From Chitinophaga niabensis (GTDB lineage: Bacteria > Bacteroidota > Bacteroidia > Chitinophagales > Chitinophagaceae): DNA of 64,000 bases. Every line of letters begins with the position of its first letter. Position 1 is the stretch's first letter. Positions 1-8,734 of the stretch are shown here, piece after piece. The notes under the pieces are model-generated. The model saw only the letters and a list, made by a program, of their open reading frames with translations. It was not told the origin of the DNA and made no database searches. The translations under genes were made by a program, and so were the position numbers. Location: the NCBI RefSeq assembly GCF_039545795.1, contig NZ_CP154260.1, forward strand, positions 6,515,001 through 6,579,000. The letters are read 5' to 3'.

Positions 1-1098
1 CATTATCCCTCCGCCAGCAAGATCTACCGGGAACCGAAAGGGCTTACCCTGCTGATAGGTCCCTGGAATTATCCTTTCCAGTTACTCATAAATCCGCTGA
101 TAGGAGCCATAGCAGCAGGGAATTGTGCCATCCTGAAACCATCGGAACTGGCCCCGCAAACGGAGGCCATTACCCAAAAAGTGATCAAAGATGCCTTTGA
201 TCCTGCATTTGTGGCTGTGATTACAGGAGAAGGCCATACCGTGATCCCGGAGATCATGCAAAACCGTTTCGATCATATTTTCTTTACCGGCAGCATCCCC
301 GTTGGGCGTAAGATCCTGGAAATGGCCGCCCCGCATTTAACACCTGTAACATTAGAGCTGGGAGGAAAAAGCCCCTGCATTGTTGATAAAGGCGCAGACA
401 TTAAAACTGCCGCTAAAAGGATCATATGGGGTAAATGCTGGAATGCAGGCCAAACCTGTATTGCACCGGATTATATATTAGCACATGAAAGTGTGATGGC
501 CCCCCTCATCGAAGAAATGAAAGCAGCCATTACCCGTTTCTTTGGAGAAGATGTGTCACAGAGTAAAGATTATCCCCGCATCATCAATGAAAAAAGATTT
601 GATCAGCTGGTCACATACCTGCAGCAGGGGACTATTGTAGCAGGCGGGCAAACAGACAGGGCACATAAATACATTGCACCCACCATCCTCACCAATGTTT
701 CATTTGACGCAGCTGTAATGAAGGATGAGATCTTCGGTCCCATCCTGCCGGTGCTCCCATACAACACAGCAGATGAAGCCATAAAGATGATCGCGAAAAA
801 TCCATATCCCTTATCGTTATACATCTTTTCAAACAGCCGCCGCACGGAGAAAACGTTTATAGATAAAGTAGCTTTTGGAGGTGGTTGTATCAATAACACA
901 CTCGTACATTTTACCAATGCAGACCTGCCTTTCGGAGGGATTGGTTACAGTGGCATGGGCCGCTATCACGGACGTTCCAGTTTTGATGAATTCACGCATT
1001 TTAAAGGTGTGATGAAAACCGCTACCTGGCTGGATGTGCCGGTGAAATATCCGCCGTTTAAGAATAAGCTGAAGCTGGCGAAATTGATGATGAGGTAA
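1..1098 (+). CDS. Aldehyde dehydrogenase family protein (5' partial)
   Basis: NAD(P)-dependent oxidation of an aldehyde to its carboxylate. The frame is open from base 1, so the N-terminus lies outside the window. Visible are the cofactor-fold motif GPWNYPF (about bases 61-81), the general-base segment LELGGKSP (about 355-378) and the catalytic cysteine in GQTC (about 445-456), followed by the EIFGP motif. The C-terminal tail rich in Pro, Lys and Leu, and the short overall shape, resemble the class-3 (fatty/aromatic aldehyde) subgroup; that placement is inference. Substrate unknown. It is convergent with the PDZ gene, and the 130 bases between carry a terminator for the opposite strand. Confidence 0.93.
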   Translation, partial: HYPSASKIYREPKGLTLLIGPWNYPFQLLINPLIGAIAAGNCAILKPSELAPQTEAITQKVIKDAFDPAFVAVITGEGHTVIPEIMQNRFDHIFFTGSIPVGRKILEMAAPHLTPVTLELGGKSPCIVDKGADIKTAAKRIIWGKCWNAGQTCIAPDYILAHESVMAPLIEEMKAAITRFFGEDVSQSKDYPRIINEKRFDQLVTYLQQGTIVAGGQTDRAHKYIAPTILTNVSFDAAVMKDEIFGPILPVLPYNTADEAIKMIAKNPYPLSLYIFSNSRRTEKTFIDKVAFGGGCINNTLVHFTNADLPFGGIGYSGMGRYHGRSSFDEFTHFKGVMKTATWLDVPVKYPPFKNKLKLAKLMMR

Positions 1099-1141
1099 AA
1101 AAACTCCGCCCTCTGCTGCGCGGCAAGGTCTCCGCCCAAAC

Positions 1142-1168
1142 AAAAAACGGCCCGCATGACACGAGCCG
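1142..1168 (-). terminator. Intrinsic terminator of the PDZ gene
   Basis: On the minus strand a 7-bp stem (CGGCTCG paired with CGGGCCG, one G-U pair) with a 7-base loop is followed by six T. It lies about 60 bases beyond the stop of the double-PDZ gene. Confidence 0.7.
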
Positions 1169-1228
1169 CTTCCTTTTGCTTTACACTAAACTAAACTATA
1201 ATTTTTCACCCTTCGTTACTGTATGCAA

Positions 1229-2209
1229 CTACAGGTTCTCAGTGTTTAATTTCTTCGGAATTGTAATGGTCAGCGTTTGTGTACTTCCATTCCTTTTCAC
1301 TTTTGCCGTGATGCTTTTGGCTTCTTTACTGTCTCTGTACAACTGCACAACATCCTTCGCATCCTTCACAGGTTTGCCTGCTAACTCCGTGATCACATCC
1401 TTCTCTTTAAACCCTGCTTTATCAGCAGCAGTGCCATCCGCTACATCCAATACCACAGCACCATTCGATTCTTCTGTATCTTGTACGGAAAGTCCCAGCC
1501 TTGTAGCGTTCCTGTCTTTAAAGAACTCTGCAAAAGGATATTCCCGTCCATCAGGTGTATTGCCAAAAGGACTTCTGCCATCAGGCATCCTGAATTGATA
1601 TTGATTACCACCTCCTGGTCCTAAACGTAAAGAACGGGGAGCATCTTGTCTTTTCTCAAGCGTTGCGGTAGCCTTTTGCTCTTTGCCATTACGCAGGTAA
1701 GAAACAGTGATCTTATCACTTGGTTTCAGTGCACCGATCGCTTCATACAATTCCTGAGGTTCCAGTATCTTTTTATCATTGATGCCCGTGATCACATCAC
1801 CCTCTTTCAATCCTGCTTTTTCAGCAGCGCTGCCTTCTGCAACTTCGGTGATCGTAGCACCTTTGGCATCTTCTTTTTTGGTGATAACACCGAGTACTGC
1901 CGGGTTGGGAGAGATGGATAATTCCTGTTCTTCAAAAGGAGAACCTGGCGGCAGATTGCCATTCCTTGGTGTGATCACCCGGCGGCGGACAATGATATCC
2001 TTATCATTGAACTCATCTAATTTCTTCCCGTCTGCAAACACCTCTCCGTCTTTGATCTCAATAGTCACTTTTGCGTTCTTGTCAGCGCCTTTTCGTTTGA
2101 TGATGATCTCATCATATTCACCCAGTTTGGTAGAAGGCCTTTCCTGGGAAAAAGCCGGCAGAGCCATTGTCATAGCCCCTAAGCTGAATACGAATAATAG
2201 TTTACGCAT
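1229..2209 (-). CDS. Secreted protein with two PDZ domains
   Basis: 326 residues. Residues 1-21 are a Sec signal peptide ending AFSQ. Two PDZ-like domains follow, one near residues 105-190 (with a segment of the type AEKAGLKEGDVI) and one near 235-320 (ADKAGFKEKDVI), separated by a Gly/Pro/Arg-rich linker. No serine-protease domain or catalytic triad precedes them, so this is not a complete DegP/HtrA protease; the N-terminal 100 residues are of unknown fold. Likely a periplasmic or surface peptide-binding adaptor (inference). A TAGATTTG box sits 23 bases upstream of the start. The gene lies downstream of alaS but a terminator separates them. Confidence 0.85.
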   Translation of the reverse strand: MRKLLFVFSLGAMTMALPAFSQERPSTKLGEYDEIIIKRKGADKNAKVTIEIKDGEVFADGKKLDEFNDKDIIVRRRVITPRNGNLPPGSPFEEQELSISPNPAVLGVITKKEDAKGATITEVAEGSAAEKAGLKEGDVITGINDKKILEPQELYEAIGALKPSDKITVSYLRNGKEQKATATLEKRQDAPRSLRLGPGGGNQYQFRMPDGRSPFGNTPDGREYPFAEFFKDRNATRLGLSVQDTEESNGAVVLDVADGTAADKAGFKEKDVITELAGKPVKDAKDVVQLYRDSKEAKSITAKVKRNGSTQTLTITIPKKLNTENL

Positions 2210-2232
2210 ACAATATCGGGTTTTATATATCG

Positions 2233-2240
2233 CAAATCTA
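2233..2240 (-). promoter_or_regulatory. Bacteroidota -7 element upstream of the PDZ gene
   Basis: TAGATTTG on the minus strand matches TAnnTTTG exactly, 23 bases before the ATG at 2209. No TTG -33 element at the expected 20-base spacing. Confidence 0.5.
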
Positions 2241-2266
2241 AGGGGTAATCGGGGTAATAAAATGTT

Positions 2267-2315
2267 AAAAAAGGACAGGCGGGCAAAGGTATTTTATACC
2301 CCGGCCCGCCCGTCT
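2267..2315 (-). terminator. Terminator of alaS
   Basis: Read on the minus strand, a long imperfect hairpin (GCCGGGC-type 7-bp outer stem at 2278-2284/2304-2310, inner 5-bp stem 2288-2292/2296-2300, extra pairs outside) is followed by six T at 2267-2272. A second perfect hairpin (CGGAGACC-TCCA-GGTCTCCG, 2328-2347) lies between it and the alaS stop. Confidence 0.75.
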
Positions 2316-2368
2316 GTTATAGTATTTCGGAGACCTCCAGGTCTCCGGTATTTTCGTTGACCGGCTGC

Positions 2369-4984
2369 TTAAAGGATCCCCTTCACCTGCGCAATCACCT
2401 GTTGCAACTGACTTACATCCTGCCCGCCGGCTGTAGCCTGAGTAGCTTGTCCGCCGCCACCTCCTTTGATCAGAGGTGCCACCTGTTCTTTAATGATCTT
2501 CTGTGCATTCAGCCCTTTCTCTTTCACGAGGTCCTCAGATAAGATAACAGCCACCTGTGCCTTCCCGGCTACATTCGCAGCCAGTACAATTACATAAGGT
2601 ACGGTAAGCAGGTCTTTTACATTGGTGGCACATTGCCTTACCATATCTGCACTGCCAACTTCTACCACTGCACCCAGGAACTGCACCCCATTCACAGCCA
2701 CAGCCTGCTGAGGCAAAGTAGCTGCCAATTGCTGCGCCTGCTTAGCTTCCATAGATGCCAGCTGTTTCTCCAAAGTTGTTTTATCATTCGCCAGGTTCTC
2801 AATAGCTTTTACTATATCCTTTGGATTCTTCAATTGTGCTTTCACTTCTTTCAGTTGCTGCAATTGTTCATTTACAAACGCTTCCGCTTTTGCACCTGTT
2901 ACTGCTTCAACACGGCGCACACCTGCAGCCACAGCACTTTCAGCAATGAATTTGAACAATCCTAACTCCCCGGTATTACCAACATGCGTACCACCGCAAA
3001 GCTCAATAGAATAAGATGGATCGATGGTAACAACGCGAACAGTTTCACCGTACTTCTCCCCGAAAAGTGCCATAGCACCTAGTTTCAGGGCTTCTTCACG
3101 AGGCAGTTCTTTTATCACCACAGGAATATTCTCCCGTATCTTTTCATTCACGATCGCTTCAATCGCAGCCAGTTCTTCATCTGTTACTTTCGCAAAATGA
3201 GAGAAGTCGAAACGCAGGTAATCTGCATTTACTAAAGAGCCTTTCTGTGCAACATGTGTTCCCAGCACAGCTCTTAAAGCAGCATGCAATAAGTGTGTGG
3301 CAGAGTGATGGCGTTCTGTGTTTTTCCTTTTGGAAGCATCCACCGTTGCCTGTACAGTACCTGTAAGATCAGCCGGTAAAGCATCCACAAAATGAACGAT
3401 CAGATCATTCTCTTTTTTGGTATCCGTAACGGTAATGAGCTCTCCGTTAAAATCCAGCGTACCGGTATCTCCTACCTGTCCGCCACTCTCTGCATAAAAA
3501 GGAGTTCTGTCCAACACTATTTGGTATTGCTCTTTCCCTTTGGCTTTGATCTTGCGGTGTTTCAGCACTTTTGCAGGAGATGCCAGTTCCGTATACCCCA
3601 CAAAAATACCGGAAGGTTGATCCTGCAGAATATTCCAGTCTCCCATATCCAGTTCTGTAGCTGCACGGGAACGGTCTTTCTGCTTTTTCATTTCAGCATC
3701 AAAGCCCGGCTCATCTACTTTAAAACCGTTCTCATTGGCTATCAGCATGGTAAGGTCCAGCGGAAAGCCAAAAGTATCATATAGTTCAAAGGCTGTTTTA
3801 CCATCCACATTTTTGGAAGGAGCGCCGCCCATAAAATCTTCCATTCTGCGGATACCGCTATCCAGTGTACGCAGGAAACTGTTTTCCTCTTCAAACACCA
3901 CCTTCTTCACAAAATCTTCCTGTTGCAGCAGTTCCGGGAACACTTTTGCAAACTGGCCCGCCAGTACCGGCAGCAGTTCATGCAGCAAAGGTCTCTTCAC
4001 ATCCAGGAAAGAGAAGTAATAACGCACTGCCCTTCTGAGAATGCGGCGGATCACATATCCTGCTCCCGTATTGCTGGGAAGTTGTCCATCAGCGATGGTG
4101 AAACAGATGGCACGGATATGATCTGCGATTACGCGGAAAGCGATATCTATCTTCTCCGTGTGTCCATATTCCTTACCGCAGAGTTTTTCTGTTGCATGAA
4201 TGACAGGCATGAACACATCCGTATCGTAGTTACTTTGTTTTTGCTGTAAAACCCTCACCAGCCGCTCAAAACCCATCCCGGTATCCACATGTTTAGCCGG
4301 AAGTGGTTCCAGGCTGCCATCTTTCAGGCGGTTGAATTGCATGAATACATTGTTCCAGATCTCTATCACCTGGGGATGGTCATTATTTACCAGGTCCTTT
4401 CCCGGAACCTGTGCCCTTTCTTCGTCCGTTCTGCAATCCACGTGAATTTCAGAGCAAGGGCCGCAGGGACCGGTATCTCCCATTTCCCAGAAGTTATCCT
4501 TTTTATTACCCATCAGGATCCGGTCTTCCGCAACATATTTCTTCCAGTGTTCCATGGCTTCTGTGTCAGAGGCCAGGTTTTCTTTTGTATCTCCTTCAAA
4601 TACAGTCACATACAAACGATCTTTAGGCAGTTTGTATACCTCCGTCAGCAATTCCCAGCTCCAGGCAATGGCTTCCGCCTTAAAATAATCCCCAAAGCTC
4701 CAGTTACCCAGCATTTCAAACATGGTATGGTGGTAAGTGTCTATACCTACCTCTTCCAGGTCATTATGTTTACCGCTCACCCGGAGGCATTTTTGTGTAT
4801 CTACCACCCTTTTATAGGCCGCAGGCTTGTTTCCCAGGAAAATATCCTTGAACTGGTTCATCCCCGCATTCGTGAAAAGCAGGGTGGGGTCGTTTTTAAC
4901 CACTATTGGGGCTGAAGGCACGATCTGGTGGCCTTTGGAAGCAAAAAAATCCAGGAACTGTTGTCTGATCTCGGCTGCGGTCAT
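2369..4984 (-). CDS. alaS: Alanine--tRNA ligase
   Basis: Charges tRNA-Ala with alanine in the cytoplasm. 871 residues, full family length. The class-II catalytic core starts right at the N-terminus (EIRQQFLDFFASKGH), with motif 2 in the NQFKDIFLG to HTMFEMLGNWSFGDYF region. The editing-domain zinc ligands are visible as HHSATH and CGGTH. The C-terminus has a coiled-coil then a Gly-rich DHHA1-like domain (IKGGGGGQA). It is transcribed divergently from the M23 peptidase gene across 322 AT-rich bases. Confidence 0.98.
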   Translation of the reverse strand: MTAAEIRQQFLDFFASKGHQIVPSAPIVVKNDPTLLFTNAGMNQFKDIFLGNKPAAYKRVVDTQKCLRVSGKHNDLEEVGIDTYHHTMFEMLGNWSFGDYFKAEAIAWSWELLTEVYKLPKDRLYVTVFEGDTKENLASDTEAMEHWKKYVAEDRILMGNKKDNFWEMGDTGPCGPCSEIHVDCRTDEERAQVPGKDLVNNDHPQVIEIWNNVFMQFNRLKDGSLEPLPAKHVDTGMGFERLVRVLQQKQSNYDTDVFMPVIHATEKLCGKEYGHTEKIDIAFRVIADHIRAICFTIADGQLPSNTGAGYVIRRILRRAVRYYFSFLDVKRPLLHELLPVLAGQFAKVFPELLQQEDFVKKVVFEEENSFLRTLDSGIRRMEDFMGGAPSKNVDGKTAFELYDTFGFPLDLTMLIANENGFKVDEPGFDAEMKKQKDRSRAATELDMGDWNILQDQPSGIFVGYTELASPAKVLKHRKIKAKGKEQYQIVLDRTPFYAESGGQVGDTGTLDFNGELITVTDTKKENDLIVHFVDALPADLTGTVQATVDASKRKNTERHHSATHLLHAALRAVLGTHVAQKGSLVNADYLRFDFSHFAKVTDEELAAIEAIVNEKIRENIPVVIKELPREEALKLGAMALFGEKYGETVRVVTIDPSYSIELCGGTHVGNTGELGLFKFIAESAVAAGVRRVEAVTGAKAEAFVNEQLQQLKEVKAQLKNPKDIVKAIENLANDKTTLEKQLASMEAKQAQQLAATLPQQAVAVNGVQFLGAVVEVGSADMVRQCATNVKDLLTVPYVIVLAANVAGKAQVAVILSEDLVKEKGLNAQKIIKEQVAPLIKGGGGGQATQATAGGQDVSQLQQVIAQVKGIL

Positions 4985-5306
4985 AAAATATTACTACGTA
5001 TTAATATCTAATTTTAACTTTATAATTGCGTCAGTTCTAAATTTGACTTTAATTTGTAATTAATGAAAAATTGGTCTGTTCTTAAAATTGACATTCAAAA
5101 GGTTGCCGTTTTAGCCTATTTCGCTTAGGTTTGTGCACCCCGTTTTTAAATTGTGCAATGCAAAGGGACAAAATGAACGCGGTGCAAAAATATCGAAATA
5201 ATCAAAAACAAGCGATAATCGCAGTTTTCCTTAAAAAAAAGCAGCGATAATAATATTGACCGCGCTACGTTAAACGGTCGCGCACCATATCAACCCAAAC
5301 AGGTTC
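4985..5306. other. 322-base AT-rich divergent intergenic region
   Basis: No coding frame is supported. It holds the regulatory regions of alaS (leftward) and the M23 gene (rightward). The one strong signal is a TTG-N20-TAGGTTTG promoter at 5103-5133. The rest is AT-rich with homopolymer A tracts; short inverted pairs include GACCG/CGGTC near the 3' end. Confidence 0.7.
5103..5133 (+). promoter_or_regulatory. Bacteroidota promoter for the M23 peptidase gene
   Basis: TTG at 5103-5105 and TAGGTTTG at 5126-5133 are separated by exactly 20 bases, matching the -33/-7 consensus of the Bacteroidota housekeeping sigma factor. A transcript from here would carry a leader of about 165 bases before the ATG at 5307. 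Confidence 0.65.
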
Positions 5307-6281
5307 ATGAAGAAGATCAAATATTTTTATAATACACAAACACTAAAATACGAAAAGCTCGTAGTGTCCCTGCGGGTTAAAATATTACGGGTGCTGGGTT
5401 TTATTTCGGCAGCCATCGTTACCGGTATCATCTTCCTCTCTGTCGCTTATCGCTTCCTGGATTCTCCTAAAGAAAAACTCCTGCGCGCGGATATCGAAAG
5501 CATGGAGGAAGAATACTCCGCCCTCCAGGCAAGGATGAATGAGCTGAAAGGCCATATGGACGAATTACAGCATCGCGACAATGAAATTTATCGCGTGATC
5601 TTTGAAGCCGCTCCCATCCCGGACAGTGTAAGGGCTGGCAAACCGGAAAAAACGGAACAGGAAATGGAGCAGTTGCAGTCCAAAGACAACCACGAAGTTA
5701 TCAGGGCAACCGCTAAAGTGCTCCAGGAACTGATCAACCGGGTGAAAGTACAGGAGAAATCCTACGTGCAGATAGAAGACCTGATCAAGAACAAACAAAA
5801 AATGCTGGCCTCCATTCCTGCCATCCAGCCAGTATCCAATAAAGATCTGGACAGGATAGCTTCCGGTTTCGGTTACCGGATCGATCCTATTTATAAAACC
5901 ATGAAATTTCATGGCGGCCTCGATTTTGCCGCTCCATCCGGCACACCTATCTATTCTACAGGAGATGGGGTGATCGAAGAAGCCAGCCTGAGTGATGTGG
6001 GGTATGGTAACCATGTGGTAGTAAATCACGGTTATGGTTATAAATCACTCTATGGCCATATGGTGAGGATGAAAGTAAAACGTGGGCAGACAGTTAAAAG
6101 AGGAGATGTGGTAGGCTGGGTAGGAAGCACGGGAAAATCAACCGGCCCGCACTGCCATTACGAAGTAAGCAAGAACGGAACCAGGGTAGATCCTGTATAC
6201 TTTTTTTATAACGACCTTACGCCCGAACAGTTTGACCGCATGCTGAAGATAGCCCGCTCCGGCAACCAGTCCTTCGATTAA
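5307..6281 (+). CDS. Membrane-anchored M23 family metallopeptidase
   Basis: Peptidoglycan endopeptidase of the LytM type, or a regulator of one. 324 residues. One transmembrane helix at about 30-50 follows a short cytoplasmic N-terminus; a coiled coil spans about 55-95; the M23 domain is at about 185-300. Zinc ligands are present: H202 and D206 in HGGLD and the HCH pair at 282-284, plus H251 in YGHM, so the enzyme looks catalytically competent. The layout (TM, coiled coil, LytM) resembles divisome/elongasome-associated hydrolases. A hairpin-prone leader of about 165 bases precedes it. Confidence 0.93.
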   Translation: MKKIKYFYNTQTLKYEKLVVSLRVKILRVLGFISAAIVTGIIFLSVAYRFLDSPKEKLLRADIESMEEEYSALQARMNELKGHMDELQHRDNEIYRVIFEAAPIPDSVRAGKPEKTEQEMEQLQSKDNHEVIRATAKVLQELINRVKVQEKSYVQIEDLIKNKQKMLASIPAIQPVSNKDLDRIASGFGYRIDPIYKTMKFHGGLDFAAPSGTPIYSTGDGVIEEASLSDVGYGNHVVVNHGYGYKSLYGHMVRMKVKRGQTVKRGDVVGWVGSTGKSTGPHCHYEVSKNGTRVDPVYFFYNDLTPEQFDRMLKIARSGNQSFD

Positions 6282-6404
6282 TGGAATGATTATTGGAGGA
6301 AATGCCCGTGTGCATAAAATTAGATAGCTGTGCAGGATAGGATGCGTAGGTGATTCCGTAATATTGTATCCATATTCTCTTTCAATTAATTGATATCGGT
6401 TATG

Positions 6405-6944
6405 ATGCAGCAACTGGACTTATTTGGAGCCGAGCCGCAACAGCCCGCACCCGGCAAGCCTGCACCTAAAAAGGAGTTGGAAAAAACGAACGTGGCCGAT
6501 AGCGGAGAAGAACAACCGGCGGAATCCATCGATCACCACCAGCCTTTAAAAGGAAAGAAGCGCGGACGCAAAAGCCTGAAAGAACTGGCCAGTGACCCGC
6601 ATGTGATCCAGGAACTGGAAAAACTTACACTGGATAAGCAATATTATTCCATCAGCGAAGTGGCAGGCATGTTCAGGGTAAACACTTCCCTGATCAGGTA
6701 TTGGGAAAATGAATTCGATATTCTGCAACCCAAAAAGAACCGTAAGGGAGACCGCCTTTTCCGGCAGGAGGATATCCAGAACCTGAAGCTCATCTATCAT
6801 TTACTGCGCGAACGCAAATACACCATCGAAGGAGCTAAACAAAAACTCCGGGAAGATAAACGCTCCGCCTCCCGCAATTTTGAAATGGTGAAATCACTGC
6901 AAAAAGTGAGAGCATTTTTAACAGAGTTAAAAGATCAATTATAA
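6405..6944 (+). CDS. MerR family transcriptional regulator with QLDLF N-terminus
   Basis: 179 residues from the ATG at 6405; upstream ATGs at 6390 and 6402 are possible. The MerR winged-helix domain is at about 80-150 (YYSISEVAGMF, then LIRYWENEFDIL), with a short C-terminal helix instead of an effector domain. The first 75 residues are a low-complexity Pro/Lys/Glu-rich extension containing a basic KKRGRKS segment (51-57) that looks like an AT-hook core. Residues 3-7 read QLDLF, identical to the bacterial sliding-clamp-binding consensus QL(S/D)LF. A solo Bacteroidota MerR regulator of unknown target, sited 120 bases after the M23 gene. Confidence 0.88.
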   Translation: MQQLDLFGAEPQQPAPGKPAPKKELEKTNVADSGEEQPAESIDHHQPLKGKKRGRKSLKELASDPHVIQELEKLTLDKQYYSISEVAGMFRVNTSLIRYWENEFDILQPKKNRKGDRLFRQEDIQNLKLIYHLLRERKYTIEGAKQKLREDKRSASRNFEMVKSLQKVRAFLTELKDQL

Positions 6945-6954
6945 AATACAGATT

Positions 6955-7461
6955 ATGCGTTTACACACAGTATTATTAGGATGTGGATTGCTGTTGTCTT
7001 CCGTGACTATGGCGCAATCCGTTAATGGCACCAAGCAGTTGACAGGAAAGATAGAAATGAAACAACTGACCAGCGATTCTGCTTTTGCATGGTTCTATAC
7101 CGGTGTGAACAGGTATGATGCAAATGCCAACATGGTGAACTACATCAAAACAAATAAAGATAAGATCCAACTGGTAGCGCTCGTAAATACTACAGACGAT
7201 GCCAGCAAAAAATTATTGCCCGCATTCTATAAAGTGATGATCCTGGCCAGCGTTCCCGAAGAAAGTATTCACCTCTACGGAGCGGATAACAGTGGTAATA
7301 CAGGAAACACGGTGGCAGATGGTTACAAAGTGAAAAGAGTGCCCGTTATCCTCGTTATGCGCGATGGTAAAGAAGAAGGACGTATCTCCGGAAGTCCCAA
7401 ACAAACAGTTGAGGACGACCTCGCTCAGATCATTATGAAAATGAATAATAAGAAAGATTAG
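6955..7461 (+). CDS. Periplasmic thioredoxin-fold protein without CXXC
   Basis: 168 residues. Signal peptide at 1-20 ending MAQS. The mature part has a thioredoxin-like order: a central strand (KIQLVALVN), a helix, and near the C-terminus a cis-proline segment VKRVPVILVMRDGKEEGRISG, typical of the fold. There is no CXXC redox motif; the position after the central strand reads TTDDASKK. Dithiol oxidoreductase activity is therefore unlikely; a binding or scaffold role is possible. It is 10 bases downstream of the MerR gene, likely co-transcribed, and ends at a strong terminator. Confidence 0.75.
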   Translation: MRLHTVLLGCGLLLSSVTMAQSVNGTKQLTGKIEMKQLTSDSAFAWFYTGVNRYDANANMVNYIKTNKDKIQLVALVNTTDDASKKLLPAFYKVMILASVPEESIHLYGADNSGNTGNTVADGYKVKRVPVILVMRDGKEEGRISGSPKQTVEDDLAQIIMKMNNKKD

Positions 7462-7480
7462 TTCGATATGAACGCAATTA

Positions 7481-7517
7481 AAAAGCCTCGCTGAAATAAT
7501 TTCAGCGAGGCTTTTTG
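7481..7517. terminator. Bidirectional terminator
   Basis: A perfect 16-bp stem (7481-7496 with 7500-7515) and a TAA loop, with A-run and T-run flanks. It ends the plus-strand MerR/thioredoxin-fold unit and can also stop transcripts of the minus-strand MscS gene. Confidence 0.9.
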
Positions 7518-7595
7518 TTTAGCAGGGATAAACCCTTCACATAGGGTCAGTGTTCGTTATTCCTTTTACACTCCTATACCCGGGGTATTTTAGTA

Positions 7596-8699
7596 TTACT
7601 GAACTGGTGGGGTGTCTGTTTTCATGGCCAGCTTTACCCCATTCTCCTGGAGTATCCTGATCGCAGCAAAATTCACATCTTCCCGCAGGTTCACATAAGC
7701 TGCATTCTCCAGGATATTGGTCATGTAAATGATCTGCAATACAAAGGAATCTTTCGTGAAATCAAACAGGCTCACAGAATAACCTGGTTCCACATCCTCA
7801 TGTTTGGAAAGATATTCCTGTATGCCTCTTACTACTTTGGCGGCACCATCCGAAGGTGTATCTGCAGCCAGTTCCAGTTTCACCGCAACCCTTTGCTGCG
7901 TACGCAGTGAAAGATTGTCCAGCACACTGTCCACCATCTTTTTATTCGGCACCGTTACAAAGGTTTTCTCCAATGTACGGATGCGTGTACTGCGGAGACC
8001 TATCTTTTCCACCGTTCCCTGGAAGGCATCCACTTTTACGCTGTCGCCCACGCGGAAAGGTTTATCCGAAAATATGATGAAAGAACCAATAAGGTTTTCG
8101 ATGCTTTCTTTAGCAGCCAATGCCAGTGCAGCCGCACCAATTCCAAGCCCCGCCACCAGCTTCTCCACAATATGCTGCCCGAATAATATATTGATCAATA
8201 CCATACTCCCGATAATGATCATGATGGCCTTGAAAAAATCCCGGAAGAAAACAATGAACTGGTTATCCGTTCTGTCTTCCGTGAGGTCTGCTTTCTTTTC
8301 AAGGATCAATGCCACAAAATCCATCAGGCGGAGTAAGATCCATATCACCGTAACACTGAAAGTGATCTGCAGCAAGGTTTGCAGCAGCATGTGTAAAGTA
8401 TACGGATCATTGCTGCGGTTATAGATAGTGATATTTAATTCCGGTGGGAATATCAGGTGATTACTGCCCATGATAAAAGCAGTGAGCAGGAGGAAGTATT
8501 CTAATGGACGTAATAAAAGCTCAACAAATTCATGTTGCTGAATGGTGGGAGACCAATGTTTGATCAGCTTGAAAAGCCCTGAAGCCAGGCTTTTGGACAA
8601 CACACGCCGGATAAAGAATACAAACAATACAATACCCAGCACAATCAGGTAATTGCGAACGGGATTGCTAAAGATGATACTGTTTAAGATGTCTTCCAT
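7596..8699 (-). CDS. MscS family mechanosensitive ion channel
   Basis: Inner-membrane channel opened by membrane tension to release solutes during hypo-osmotic shock. About 367 residues from the ATG at 8699. Several transmembrane helices fill the first 190 residues; the pore-lining helix is the Gly/Ala-rich segment LVAGLGIGAAALALAA, followed by the beta domain (FSDKPFRVGDSV). A longer frame starts at 8735 and overlaps the upstream stop (TAATG), but the TACATTTG element at 8706-8713 lies inside that extension and favours 8699. Convergent with the MerR unit. Confidence 0.93.
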   Translation of the reverse strand: MEDILNSIIFSNPVRNYLIVLGIVLFVFFIRRVLSKSLASGLFKLIKHWSPTIQQHEFVELLLRPLEYFLLLTAFIMGSNHLIFPPELNITIYNRSNDPYTLHMLLQTLLQITFSVTVIWILLRLMDFVALILEKKADLTEDRTDNQFIVFFRDFFKAIMIIIGSMVLINILFGQHIVEKLVAGLGIGAAALALAAKESIENLIGSFIIFSDKPFRVGDSVKVDAFQGTVEKIGLRSTRIRTLEKTFVTVPNKKMVDSVLDNLSLRTQQRVAVKLELAADTPSDGAAKVVRGIQEYLSKHEDVEPGYSVSLFDFTKDSFVLQIIYMTNILENAAYVNLREDVNFAAIRILQENGVKLAMKTDTPPVQ

Positions 8700-8705
8700 A
8701 CTTTG

Positions 8706-8713
8706 CAAATGTA
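8706..8713 (-). promoter_or_regulatory. -7 element for the MscS gene
   Basis: TACATTTG on the minus strand, 6 bases before the ATG at 8699; implies a leaderless or near-leaderless mRNA if used. No matching -33 TTG seen. Confidence 0.45.
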
Positions 8714-8734
8714 GTAAATAGCCTAAAACCGTCA

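Noticed and set aside
2328..2347. Perfect palindrome as a repeat element or operator
   Set aside because: It lies between the alaS stop and its T6 terminator and occurs once; most simply part of the termination region.
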